In this document: piece by piece, positions 55,764-63,454 of the stretch
Position numbering within the stretch: position 1 is the stretch's first letter
Layout of the letters: every line of letters begins with the position of its first letter
Assembly (NCBI RefSeq): GCF_000024865.1
Contig: NC_013595.1
Span: 9,424,001-9,488,000, forward strand
DNA: 64,000 nt
Origin: Streptosporangium roseum DSM 43021
Lineage (GTDB): Bacteria; Actinomycetota; Actinomycetes; Streptosporangiales; Streptosporangiaceae
Direction: 5' to 3'
Translations under genes and position numbers: made by a program
Notes under the pieces: generated by a model
Seen by the model: the letters and a program-made list of their open reading frames with translations, nothing else
The model's database searches: none
Told to the model about the DNA's origin: nothing

Positions 55764-57052
55764 GAGGCCTCCCCCCGGCGGCCTGGCCGATCGCCGCACT
55801 GCTCATCGGCTACCCCCTCTGGTGGGCACTGGGCTTCGGCGGCCTGGCGGTGATCGTGCTGGCCCCGTCGATGGCACTGGTCCTGTGGCGACGGCGGCCG
55901 ATCAGGGCACCGCGCGGGTTCGGGCTCTGGCTGCTGCTGCTGGCGGGCTACCTGGTCAGCGCGCTCATGCTCGGCGAGATGCCGCCCGGCACCTACGGCG
56001 AGCTCGGCGCCGGACGGGTGATCGGCTACCTGATGCGCCTGTTCCTCTACGTCTCACTAATGATCATGGTGCTCTACCTGGGCAACCTGACCGAGCGGGA
56101 GCTGCCGCAGCTCACCCTCGTACGCATGCTCGGCGTGCTGTTCGTCACGGCCGTCGCCGGCGGCCTGCTGGGCGTGCTGGCCCCCCGGGCCGACTTCACC
56201 TCGCCGGTCGAGCGGCTCCTGCCCCAGTGGATCAGCGGCAACTCCTTCGTCCACAACCTGATCCACCCCACCGCCGCCCAGGTGCAGAAGGTGCTCGGCC
56301 ACTCCTCCCCGCGCCCGGAAGCCCCGTTCGAGTGGGCCAACGCCTGGGGCAGCAACGTCTCGGTGCTGCTCATCTGGTTCGTGGTCGGCTGGTGGGTGTA
56401 CGGCGGGCCGCGTAGGCGCCTGGCCGTGGCCCCGCTGATCGCGCTGGCCGCCGTCCCGATCGTCTACTCCCTCAACCGCGGCCTCTGGATCGGCCTGGGC
56501 ATCGCCACCGCCTACCTGTTCCTGCGCCTGGGCACGAGGGCCCGGGTCGTGGTCTTCTCCGCCACCGCCTGCGGGGCACTGGTGCTCTTCCTCAGCCCGC
56601 TGCAGGCGATGGTGGCCCAGCGGCTGGACAACCCCCACAGCAACGACATCCGGGCCTTCACCGTCACGGCGACCGTTGCGGCGACGGCCACCTCACCGAT
56701 CATCGGCTACGGCAACACCCGCAACGCGACGGGCAACCACCGCACGGTCACCACCGGGAAGACCGGCTGGTGCGACGTCTGCGGCCACCCTCCGCTGGGC
56801 AGCGACGGCCAGCTCTGGCACCTGATGATCACGCAGGGATTCGTCGGAGCCACGCTCTACGTGGCGTTCTTCGCCGGGGCCGTCCGCCGCCACTGGCGCG
56901 ACCGGAGCCCGATCGGCCTGGCCGGGGTCCTGGTGATGATCCTCACCCTGCTCTACATGTTCGTCTACGACGGGCTGGTCACGCCGCTCAGCCTGTATCT
57001 GATCTCATTCGCGCTGCTCTGGAGGAACTCGATGGCGAGCAGGGCCGCATGA
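55760..57052 (+). CDS. O-antigen ligase/Wzy-type polymerase
   Basis: A 430-residue integral membrane protein with about ten helices. A large extracellular loop at about 270-350 with GYGNTRNATGNHRTV and GSDGQLWHLMITQGF, after NRGLWIGLGIATAYL, is typical of the Wzy_C/O-antigen ligase fold. It likely polymerises lipid-linked repeat units of the exopolysaccharide. GTG start overlapping the Wzz-like stop; its own stop overlaps the next ATG. No other candidate polymerase is present in the cluster. Confidence 0.87.
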   Translation: MRGLPPAAWPIAALLIGYPLWWALGFGGLAVIVLAPSMALVLWRRRPIRAPRGFGLWLLLLAGYLVSALMLGEMPPGTYGELGAGRVIGYLMRLFLYVSLMIMVLYLGNLTERELPQLTLVRMLGVLFVTAVAGGLLGVLAPRADFTSPVERLLPQWISGNSFVHNLIHPTAAQVQKVLGHSSPRPEAPFEWANAWGSNVSVLLIWFVVGWWVYGGPRRRLAVAPLIALAAVPIVYSLNRGLWIGLGIATAYLFLRLGTRARVVVFSATACGALVLFLSPLQAMVAQRLDNPHSNDIRAFTVTATVAATATSPIIGYGNTRNATGNHRTVTTGKTGWCDVCGHPPLGSDGQLWHLMITQGFVGATLYVAFFAGAVRRHWRDRSPIGLAGVLVMILTLLYMFVYDGLVTPLSLYLISFALLWRNSMASRAA

Positions 57053-57954
57053 ACGACGCCCGCGTCCGGCTGCGCTACCTCGACGAGACCATCGGCCTGC
57101 TGTTCCCCGGCTCCGGCGGGCGCCGGCCGTACAGCGTGCTGCCCCATCCCCTGCTCCCCCGCAGGCTGGTGCCCCGCGCGTGGTGGCATCCCGGCAGGAA
57201 GGTCATGGTCGCGTCGGATTCGGACGAGGCCACGATCGAGACCTATCTCAGCGAGGTGCTGGGCGCCCCCATCAGAATCGTGCTGCACGTCCGGCCCGCC
57301 CTGCGGGCCAACCGCAAGCCGGTCCTGGAGGCCCACGCCCCCGACGGGCTGGCCGCCTTCGTGAAGATCGGCGCCACCGACAGGGTCCGCGAGCTCATCG
57401 CGAACGAGGCGCGGGCGCTCGACCTGCTCGCCGGCGTGCCGCTGAAGACCGTCGTCCCCCCGGCCGTGCTGCACCACGGATCCTGGCGCGGCCTGTCCGT
57501 GCTCGCGCTGACCCCGCTCCCGGTACGGCGGGGCAGGATCCCCGAAGACCTGCTCATCGGCGCGATCGGCGAGATCAGCCGGATATCCGGCCACGGGTCC
57601 GCCTGGCACGGCGACTTCTCGCCATGGAACATCGCACGCGGAGCGGACGGGCGGCTGCTGGTCTGGGACTGGGAGCGGTTCGCCACCAGCGTGCCGCTCG
57701 GCTTCGACGCCGTCCACCACTTCTTCCAGCGCGCCCTGCGCCGCACCCGCCCGGCGACCGCGGCGCGGGCATGCGTGGCGCGGGCCCTGCCGATCCTGGC
57801 CCCGTTCGGGCTGTCGGCGGCGGAGGCCAGGCTGACCGCGATCCGCTACCTGATCGCGCTGGCCGACCGGCACGCGGCCGACGGCCACGCCCCGCTCGGC
57901 CCGGCCGAGCACTGGCTCAACCCCGCCGTCGACTTCGAGGAGGCCCTGACGTGA
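57049..57954 (+). CDS. APH-fold phosphotransferase-like protein
   Basis: A 301-residue protein with a kinase-like fold of the aminoglycoside-phosphotransferase/choline-kinase group. Brenner-type motif HGDFSPWNI and the following VWDWERF supply the catalytic Asp, Asn and metal-binding Asp; FVKIGATDRVRELIANEARAL is the lysine/glutamate pair of the N-lobe. It might phosphorylate a sugar or lipid intermediate. The gene is embedded in the polysaccharide operon with four-base overlaps on both sides, so it is probably part of that pathway and not a drug-resistance gene. Confidence 0.83.
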   Translation: MNDARVRLRYLDETIGLLFPGSGGRRPYSVLPHPLLPRRLVPRAWWHPGRKVMVASDSDEATIETYLSEVLGAPIRIVLHVRPALRANRKPVLEAHAPDGLAAFVKIGATDRVRELIANEARALDLLAGVPLKTVVPPAVLHHGSWRGLSVLALTPLPVRRGRIPEDLLIGAIGEISRISGHGSAWHGDFSPWNIARGADGRLLVWDWERFATSVPLGFDAVHHFFQRALRRTRPATAARACVARALPILAPFGLSAAEARLTAIRYLIALADRHAADGHAPLGPAEHWLNPAVDFEEALT

Positions 57955-58808
57955 GACCCAGGCTGAAGCGTTCCGTCCACGCCGTGTCGCGGACCACCGG
58001 ACGCCTCACCGCCGGGAGCCGGGTGCTGCCCTCCTTCCTGATCGCCGGGGCGCAGCGCTCCGGCACCACCTCGCTCTACCGGGCGCTGGCCCAGCACCCG
58101 CTGATCCTCAAGCCCGTCCTCCACAAGGGCGTCCACTACTTCGACGTGGCCTACGACCGCGGCCTGCCCTGGTACCGGGCGCATTTCCCGCTGCAGGCCA
58201 CGGCCTCCCGGCTGGCGCGCCGGTACGGCTGCCGCCCGCAGGCCTTCGAATCGTCGCCCTACTACCTGTTCCATCCGCTCGCCTGCCCCCGGATCGCCTG
58301 GGACCTGCCAGGCGTGAAGGTGATCGTGCTGGTCCGCGACCCGGTGGAACGCGCCTTCTCTGCCCACGCCCACGAGCTGGCCCGGGGCTTCGAGAACGAG
58401 ACCTCCTTCGCCAGGGCGGTGGAGCTGGAGGAGAGCCGGCTGGCCGGGGCGGTGGAGGGGTTGTGCGCCTCCCCGTACTCGGTGAGCCACGCCCACCGCC
58501 ACCACGCCTACCTGGCCAGGGGGCGCTACGCCGAGCAGCTCGCCCCGCTGGAGCCGCTGATCGGCCGGGACCGGGTGCTCGTCCTGGACAGCGGGCGGTT
58601 CTTCGCCGAGCCGGAGACCGTCTACGACCGGGTGCTGGAGTTCCTCGGACTGCCGCACATCGGCGACCCGGTGTTCGAACGGCACAACGCCCGGCCCCGG
58701 CCCGCGCCGATGCCCGACCCACTCCGCCGCGAGCTGACCGACCTCTTCGAGGAGTCCGACGCCCTGCTGACCCCGTGGCTCGGCACGGAGCCGACATGGC
58801 GGCGCTGA
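57951..58808 (+). CDS. PAPS-dependent sulfotransferase 1
   Basis: A 285-residue sulfotransferase. The PAPS 5'-phosphosulfate loop is GAQRSGTTSLYRAL near residue 32 and the 3'-phosphate-binding motif is VKVIVLVRDPVERAFSAH near 120, with ESSPYYLFHP between them. It transfers sulfate from PAPS to a carbohydrate or lipid acceptor; in this operon a polysaccharide or its lipid-linked unit is the likely acceptor. GTG start overlapping the upstream stop (GTGA). It resembles heparan-sulfate N-sulfotransferase-type bacterial proteins in layout. Confidence 0.9.
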   Translation: MRPRLKRSVHAVSRTTGRLTAGSRVLPSFLIAGAQRSGTTSLYRALAQHPLILKPVLHKGVHYFDVAYDRGLPWYRAHFPLQATASRLARRYGCRPQAFESSPYYLFHPLACPRIAWDLPGVKVIVLVRDPVERAFSAHAHELARGFENETSFARAVELEESRLAGAVEGLCASPYSVSHAHRHHAYLARGRYAEQLAPLEPLIGRDRVLVLDSGRFFAEPETVYDRVLEFLGLPHIGDPVFERHNARPRPAPMPDPLRRELTDLFEESDALLTPWLGTEPTWRR

Positions 58809-58908
58809 CCTCCCCCGGCGCGCATCCGCGGGACAGCGCGCCCCCCGGCGGGGCGGCCCCGCCCCTCTCCGGCCCACCGCCGCCCCCGCCCCAGGACGGA
58901 GGGCAGCC

Positions 58909-60213
58909 GTGCCGGCGCTGACCCTGCTCCGGCCGCTCCGGCTGCCCCGCCTGAACGGGCCCGCGCGGGGCGGGCTGGCCGGGCTGGCCGGGGCGGCGAC
59001 CGCCGCCGCCGCGCAGTTCGCGGTGGTCGTGCTGGTCACCCGGGAAGCCGGCCAGGAGGCCGCGGGCGCCTTCTTCGCGGCGACCGCGCTGTGCCTGATG
59101 GCCGCCGGCATCCTGCGGATGGACGCCGGCAACGGGCTGATCTACTTCATCGCCCGCTCCCGGCCGTTCGGATACCGCTGCACCTCCGGCTACGTCCGCG
59201 CGGCGCTCGTCCCGGTGGTGGCGCTCTCGCTGGTCACCGCGACGGCAGCCCTGCTCAGCACCCCCGACCCCACGGTCCGGGTGCTGGCCGCGGCGCTGCC
59301 GGTGGTGGTGTGCGCGGACATCGTCGTGGCCGCGACCCGCGGGTTCGGCGCGATGCGGCCGACCGTGCTGCTGGGCGGCGTGCTCCAGCCGGTGGCCCAG
59401 CTCGTGCTGGTCTCGGCCGTGGTGGTGGCGGGAGCCGGGTCGGTGCCGCTGCTCGCGGCGGCCTGGGCCCTGCCGTCCCTGCCAGTCCTGCTGCTGTCGG
59501 CGATCTGGCTGCGCCGGCGGCTGCCGTACACGCCCTACCTGCCGGGGACCGCGCACGACCTGTGGCGCTACACCTGGCCCCGGTCGATGGCCGCCGGGAT
59601 CCAGGCGGTGTTCCAGCGGCTCGACATCGTGGTCGTGGCGATGCTCGCCGGGCCGGTCGAGGCCGCGGTCTACACCGCCGCCACCCGATTCAAGATCGTG
59701 GGTCAGCTCGTCAACCAGGGGCTGACCCAGGCCGTGCAGCCGAGGCTGGTGCGCGCGCTGACCGCCGGGGACCTGGCGCGCGCCCGCGAGCTGTACCAGT
59801 CGACCACCATGTGGCTGGTCCTGCTGACCTGGCCGATCTGGCTGGGCTACGCCGTGCTCGCACCGTGGCTGCTCGGCCTGTTCGGCGACGGCTACGCCTC
59901 CGGCGTCCCGGTGGCGCTCGTGCTGGCCGCGACGATGATGCTCGCCACCGCCTGCGGCATGGCCGACGTGGTGCTGGCCTCCGCCGGGCACACCGGCGCC
60001 GGCCTGGCCAACCTGGTCGCCGCCATCACGGTGACGGTGGCGCTCGACGCGCTGCTGGTCCCCGTCTGGGGGGCGTACGGCGCCGCCCTCGGCTGGGCCG
60101 GAGGCATGCTGGTCAAGAACCTGCTCCCGCTGTGGCGGATCCATCGCCGGTACGGCCTGCGCCCCTTCGGCGCCCACAGCCTGGCCGCCCTGAAGTCGTG
60201 GCGGGCACGATGA
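58909..60213 (+). CDS. Polysaccharide flippase (Wzx/MOP superfamily)
   Basis: A 434-residue protein with about 12 to 14 helices in the Wzx/MurJ pattern; LVNQGLTQAVQPRLVRAL and MSSA-type long hydrophobic segments repeat through the length. It should flip lipid-linked repeat units across the membrane for the Wzy-type polymerase. GTG start with GGAGGG five bases upstream; its stop overlaps the next gene's ATG. The 100-base gap before it is the only sizeable gap in the operon and contains a proline-rich frame that is probably not a gene. Confidence 0.88.
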   Translation: MPALTLLRPLRLPRLNGPARGGLAGLAGAATAAAAQFAVVVLVTREAGQEAAGAFFAATALCLMAAGILRMDAGNGLIYFIARSRPFGYRCTSGYVRAALVPVVALSLVTATAALLSTPDPTVRVLAAALPVVVCADIVVAATRGFGAMRPTVLLGGVLQPVAQLVLVSAVVVAGAGSVPLLAAAWALPSLPVLLLSAIWLRRRLPYTPYLPGTAHDLWRYTWPRSMAAGIQAVFQRLDIVVVAMLAGPVEAAVYTAATRFKIVGQLVNQGLTQAVQPRLVRALTAGDLARARELYQSTTMWLVLLTWPIWLGYAVLAPWLLGLFGDGYASGVPVALVLAATMMLATACGMADVVLASAGHTGAGLANLVAAITVTVALDALLVPVWGAYGAALGWAGGMLVKNLLPLWRIHRRYGLRPFGAHSLAALKSWRAR

Positions 60214-61112
60214 CGCCCGTGCTGGTGACCGGGCTGCCGCGGAGCGGGACGAGCTGGACGGGCAAGATGCTCTCGGCGGGCGGCGAGCTGGTCTACGTCA
60301 ACGAGCCGCTGAACCCCCAGCACCCGCCCGGACGGTGCCCGGGGGTGCTCAACGCCCAGGTCACCCACCGCTTCCAGTACATCTGCCCGGACAACGACGA
60401 GACCTGGCTGCCCGCCTTCGCCGACACCGTCGCACTGCGCTACCGGTTCCTGGCCGAGCTGCGCCGCAACCGCTCGCCGTACGACCTGGCGAGGATGGCC
60501 CGGTACGGCACGGCGTTCACGCTCGGCCGGCTGACCGGGCGCCGGGCGCTGCTGGACGACCCGTTCGCGCTGTTCTCGGCCGGCTGGTTCGCCGAGCGGC
60601 TCGGCTGCCGGGTGGTCATCCTGCTCCGCGACCCCGTGTCGTTCGTCGGGAGCTGGCAGCGGCTGGGCTGGACGATCTACTTCCACGAGCTGCTCGAACA
60701 GCCGTTGCTGGTCCGGGACCACCCGCACCTGGAGGAGCTCCGCCCGCTGGTGGGCTGCCAGGACCGGCTCGCCAAGGCCGTCGCCCTGTGGCGTGCGGCC
60801 CGGACCGTCGCCGCCGACCTGGCCGCGCGGCATCCGGGGATCCTGCTGGCCCGCTACGAGGATCTGGCCGCCGATCCGGCGCGGGGCTTCCGCCGCCTGT
60901 ACGACTGGTCGGGCCTGACCTGGTCCGTCCGTGCCGAGGAGCGCATCTCCCGCGCGTGCACGGCAGCCGCCACCGGTGCCGGCGGCTTCGCCTGGAGCGG
61001 TCTGTCCCGCACCGCCTACCGGCCGATGGACTCCCGCCGGGCCCTGGTCACGGCGGCCGGCCGGCTGACCCCGGAGGAGATCCATCGGGTCAGGGAGCTG
61101 GCCTCCCGGTAG
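60210..61112 (+). CDS. PAPS-dependent sulfotransferase 2
   Basis: A 300-residue sulfotransferase of a different subgroup from the first: P-loop-like VTGLPRSGTSWTGKML at residues 5-20 and RVVILLRDPVSFVGSW near 133-148 as the 3'-phosphate site. YVNEPLNP after the first motif is typical of this group. It probably sulfates another position or intermediate of the same polymer. ATG overlaps the flippase stop. It is the last gene of the co-directional operon. Confidence 0.9.
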   Translation: MTPVLVTGLPRSGTSWTGKMLSAGGELVYVNEPLNPQHPPGRCPGVLNAQVTHRFQYICPDNDETWLPAFADTVALRYRFLAELRRNRSPYDLARMARYGTAFTLGRLTGRRALLDDPFALFSAGWFAERLGCRVVILLRDPVSFVGSWQRLGWTIYFHELLEQPLLVRDHPHLEELRPLVGCQDRLAKAVALWRAARTVAADLAARHPGILLARYEDLAADPARGFRRLYDWSGLTWSVRAEERISRACTAAATGAGGFAWSGLSRTAYRPMDSRRALVTAAGRLTPEEIHRVRELASR

Positions 61113-61678
61113 ACCTTCCCCCCCTCGGCAGCCGGGTGGCCGGGCGCCGGCTACGTGGCCTCCGACGTAGCCACGACAAGCCGCACCGCACTCCCGGTGG
61201 CACCGGTCTACCGGCGTTTCCAGGCCGCCTCCGCAGCCAAGACGGGGACCACCGGGACAGGGGGTCAGTGAGAGACCCGGCGGGAGCGGCAGTTATCTGG
61301 GGTGCTGGAAACGCGTCAGGCATGTGAGGCAAGTGGGCTCCCACGAACGTGCCTGACACGTTATCGGGGGTTGTCAGGCACGTTCGCTGCCTGTGGAACC
61401 CGACGGATCTCTCGGCGGCTCCTCCCGCGGATCCCAGGGATCCCCGGTCTGCGTCAGGCACGGTTGACGCCTTCAGAGGGAGCGCGCCAAGGTTCCTGTG
61501 TAGCCGTTGTCACTTGGGCGGGAAGCGCCGGATGGCCGGAGCTCGTCGGGCAGACGCCCCGCTAACGACATTCGCCAGGATGGCGAGTCGGCACCCGAGG
61601 AGCGGGAGGGGGGCCGAGGGGGCCGCGTGTACGTAGCGCTTCGGCAAGCACGGAGGCAAAGCAGGGCGGCGGCGTCCG
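61113..61678. other. Gene-free stretch with clustered inverted and direct motifs
   Basis: No supported gene lies in these 566 bases. The first part has a possible terminator (cgtggc/gccacg near 61157-61178). From 61314 to 61462 the element CGTCAGGCACG or its complement occurs four times. A second palindrome, ggatcccagggatcc, is at about 61431-61445. The last part (61500-61670) is GC-rich without structure that I can interpret. Confidence 0.6.
61344..61386. repeat. Perfect 15-base inverted repeat
   Basis: CGAACGTGCCTGACA (61344-61358) and its exact complement (61372-61386) flank a 13-base spacer. Single copies of the core GTCAGGCA[C/T]G also occur at 61315 and 61453. This may be a repressor site, a replication or transposition end, or a transcription terminator. 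Confidence 0.8.
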
Positions 61679-62602
61679 TCAATAGACCTTCGGGTCCGAC
61701 TTTGTCCATTCTTTGGGGTATGCGTCATTGGGGATGGCTGCACCCCCAAGATACAACGCTTTGTAGGACGAAAAATTTTCATCAGTCATAGCGCTGACAC
61801 GAAACGGCGATCCATGATCGTCAATCATGTGGGTCGCCAGTTTCCCCTCGCTCAGGGTCTCCATGGATAGAGAGAACTCGCAATAACTTCTCCGGGTGGA
61901 TGCTGCGACCTGGAAAGTGATGCTCTCGCCTTTTGCTAGCTTTACTGTCTTCTCCGAAAAGTAGTCGCCTCTCCATTCCCCTTCGACTTCTCCCTCGGCG
62001 CGGGACGTAGGGGCGTCGAGATCGAAGCCGATGGGAACATTCTCTACCTCTCCAGCTGAAGGGTCATAGAACATCGTTCCCCGCAGGGGGGCTGAGCAGC
62101 TCTTTTCTGCCTCCATCCCCACGATGTCGACGCCCCTGTCGGCGTTTCCCCGGACGACGATCTTTATCTTGACGCTTCCCCCGTCGACCGCGCCGTGCTG
62201 GCGTAGCCAGTCCGCTTGCTTCCGCGACCGGTCTGGTAGGGAATGCAGTTCGGCCAGCTCGGAATGGCTGAAATCGATAGCGTCGGCAGCCACCATCGAG
62301 CCACCGTCGTCCGGGCCGGGTGGTTCAACGCGCGCGAGATCTATCAAGACCGGAGGCCCGGCAGAAGGCGTGAGCGAGACCGAGGGGGCCGGTGAAGGGC
62401 TGATGGAAACATGAGGAGGGCGTGAACCAGGGGGCAATGTGCTCAAGGCACTTTTCTCTCCCTCCAGAGGTTTTTCGGCAATCTTGATCAACACTCCGAC
62501 GAGCACGGGAACGAAAATTGTCGCAAGGGCCCATGCGATGTACCGCCTCCATCGCGGGCGAGGTCTATGACCGGCAGGGTGCACACGTCGGGATTGCTTC
62601 AT
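61679..62602 (-). CDS. Membrane-anchored hypothetical protein, low GC
   Basis: A 307-residue protein with a basic N-terminus, one membrane helix (about 20-42, YIAWALATIFVPVLVGVLI), a Pro/Ser-rich linker (55-85) and an extracellular domain without recognised motifs (KIKIVVRGNADRGVDIVGMEAEKSCSAPLRG; two cysteines). GC content is visibly lower than in the neighbours and codon use is less biased, indicating recent acquisition. It lies next to a transposase remnant on the same strand. Gene status is likely from its length and typical topology; function unknown. Confidence 0.7.
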   Translation of the reverse strand: MKQSRRVHPAGHRPRPRWRRYIAWALATIFVPVLVGVLIKIAEKPLEGEKSALSTLPPGSRPPHVSISPSPAPSVSLTPSAGPPVLIDLARVEPPGPDDGGSMVAADAIDFSHSELAELHSLPDRSRKQADWLRQHGAVDGGSVKIKIVVRGNADRGVDIVGMEAEKSCSAPLRGTMFYDPSAGEVENVPIGFDLDAPTSRAEGEVEGEWRGDYFSEKTVKLAKGESITFQVAASTRRSYCEFSLSMETLSEGKLATHMIDDHGSPFRVSAMTDENFSSYKALYLGGAAIPNDAYPKEWTKSDPKVY

Positions 62603-62776
62603 CGAGCGCGGCCTCCGAGGTGGCAGTTGTAGAGGATCATAGATGTGCCGTGATTCATTTACTCAGAAAACGCGCCTTCCGCCAACCGGGCACAGCCCGG
62701 CGCAGCGTGACGCACCGATACCTTGAGAGCGTCTCGCGACTTCTTGGTCATCTAATACTGCAGTGACACTTTTCGA
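62603..62776. other. Gap between foreign gene and transposase remnant
   Basis: AT-richer than the surroundings, with no gene. It may include the promoter of the 61679-62602 gene and debris from the insertion sequence. Confidence 0.4.
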
Positions 62777-63055
62777 TCATGGTTCGGATCTGCGCTGGTA
62801 GTGAAAGTGTCGGGCTCCGGCTTGGTGGCGACGCCGCCAGTCTGACCAGTGCAGGATGGCCATGATCGTGTGGGTGACAGTCAGGACGAGCGCGGCCAGC
62901 AGTCGCCGGATCTTGGGCAGTGTCAGCGGGATGCGATCGGGGTGCCGGTTGGCGGGGCGGCGGCGATCGCGGCCAGGAGGGCCAGGGCGAGCATGGCCAA
63001 GGTCGGCGTCGGGGAAACAATGGAACAGTCAATAGCGATAAGCGGTTCTGGGCCT
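62777..63055 (-). pseudogene. Transposase C-terminal remnant (IS701-like), frameshifted
   Basis: On the minus strand one frame reads AIDCSIVSPTPTLAMLALALLAAIAAA and a shifted frame continues DRIPLTLPKIRRLLAALVL and HWSDWRRRHQAGARHFHYQRR before a TGA. This resembles the C-terminus of IS701/DDE-type transposases common in actinobacteria (IPLT-EIRRL, W-HWRRRHQA-A--HYQRR). The N-terminal catalytic part is missing and the frame is broken near 62935, so it is a relic. Confidence 0.75.
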
Positions 63056-63317
63056 GCTAGTCCAGGCCGTCGACGGCACCGGCCGCCGGTTGCTCGACGT
63101 CCTGGTACGGCTGGCCGGGCCGCGGACCTCCGGCGCTCCAGCCGACGCGGTCACCGCGGACGAGGGGGCGGCCGCACTACGAGCGGCGCTCGACGGCCGC
63201 CGCCTGGTCGGCTGGGACGCCCGTCCGCTTAGGGCGGTGGCCGACCGCAAAATCAGAGCTGAGCTCGGTCAACTTGGCCTACGTGAAAGAAGAGATCATC
63301 ATCCTCTGACCTGCTGA
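63042..63317 (+). pseudogene. Open coding-like fragment, unrecognised
   Basis: A stop-free frame of 91 codons with strong GC3 bias (RRLLDVLVRLAGPRT, ALRAALDGRRLVGWDARPLRAVADR) but no ATG or GTG at its head and no ribosome-binding site. It looks like a piece of a gene truncated by the transposase insertion. A faint resemblance to the GRRLVGWN segment of DEDDh exonucleases is not enough for a call. Confidence 0.35.
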
Positions 63318-63370
63318 AAGGGTCCGACAACCCTAGATAACGATCGGAGAGGGGCCACCGGGCGGGGGTC

Positions 63371-63453
63371 CGTCAGGAGACCCGGGAGACGGGCCCGTCA
63401 GGAGACCCAGGAGACAGGACAGAGATCCATCAGGCGACCCGGAAGACGGGCCC
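63371..63453. repeat. 25-base minisatellite at the 3' end of the glycosyltransferase gene
   Basis: Units at 63371-63395, 63396-63420 and 63429-63453 share gtcaggagacccgggagac with small changes. The gene's own stop codon (complement of tca at 63455-63457) belongs to a further partial unit, so the array appears to derive from the gene end. Confidence 0.85.
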
Positions 63454-63454
63454 A

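Noticed and set aside
58795..58921. Proline-rich frame between sulfotransferase 1 and the flippase
   Set aside because: Its ATG is inside the end of the sulfotransferase gene, there is no ribosome-binding site, and its start merely resembles the flippase start (gcgctgacc shared). Probably spacer sequence.
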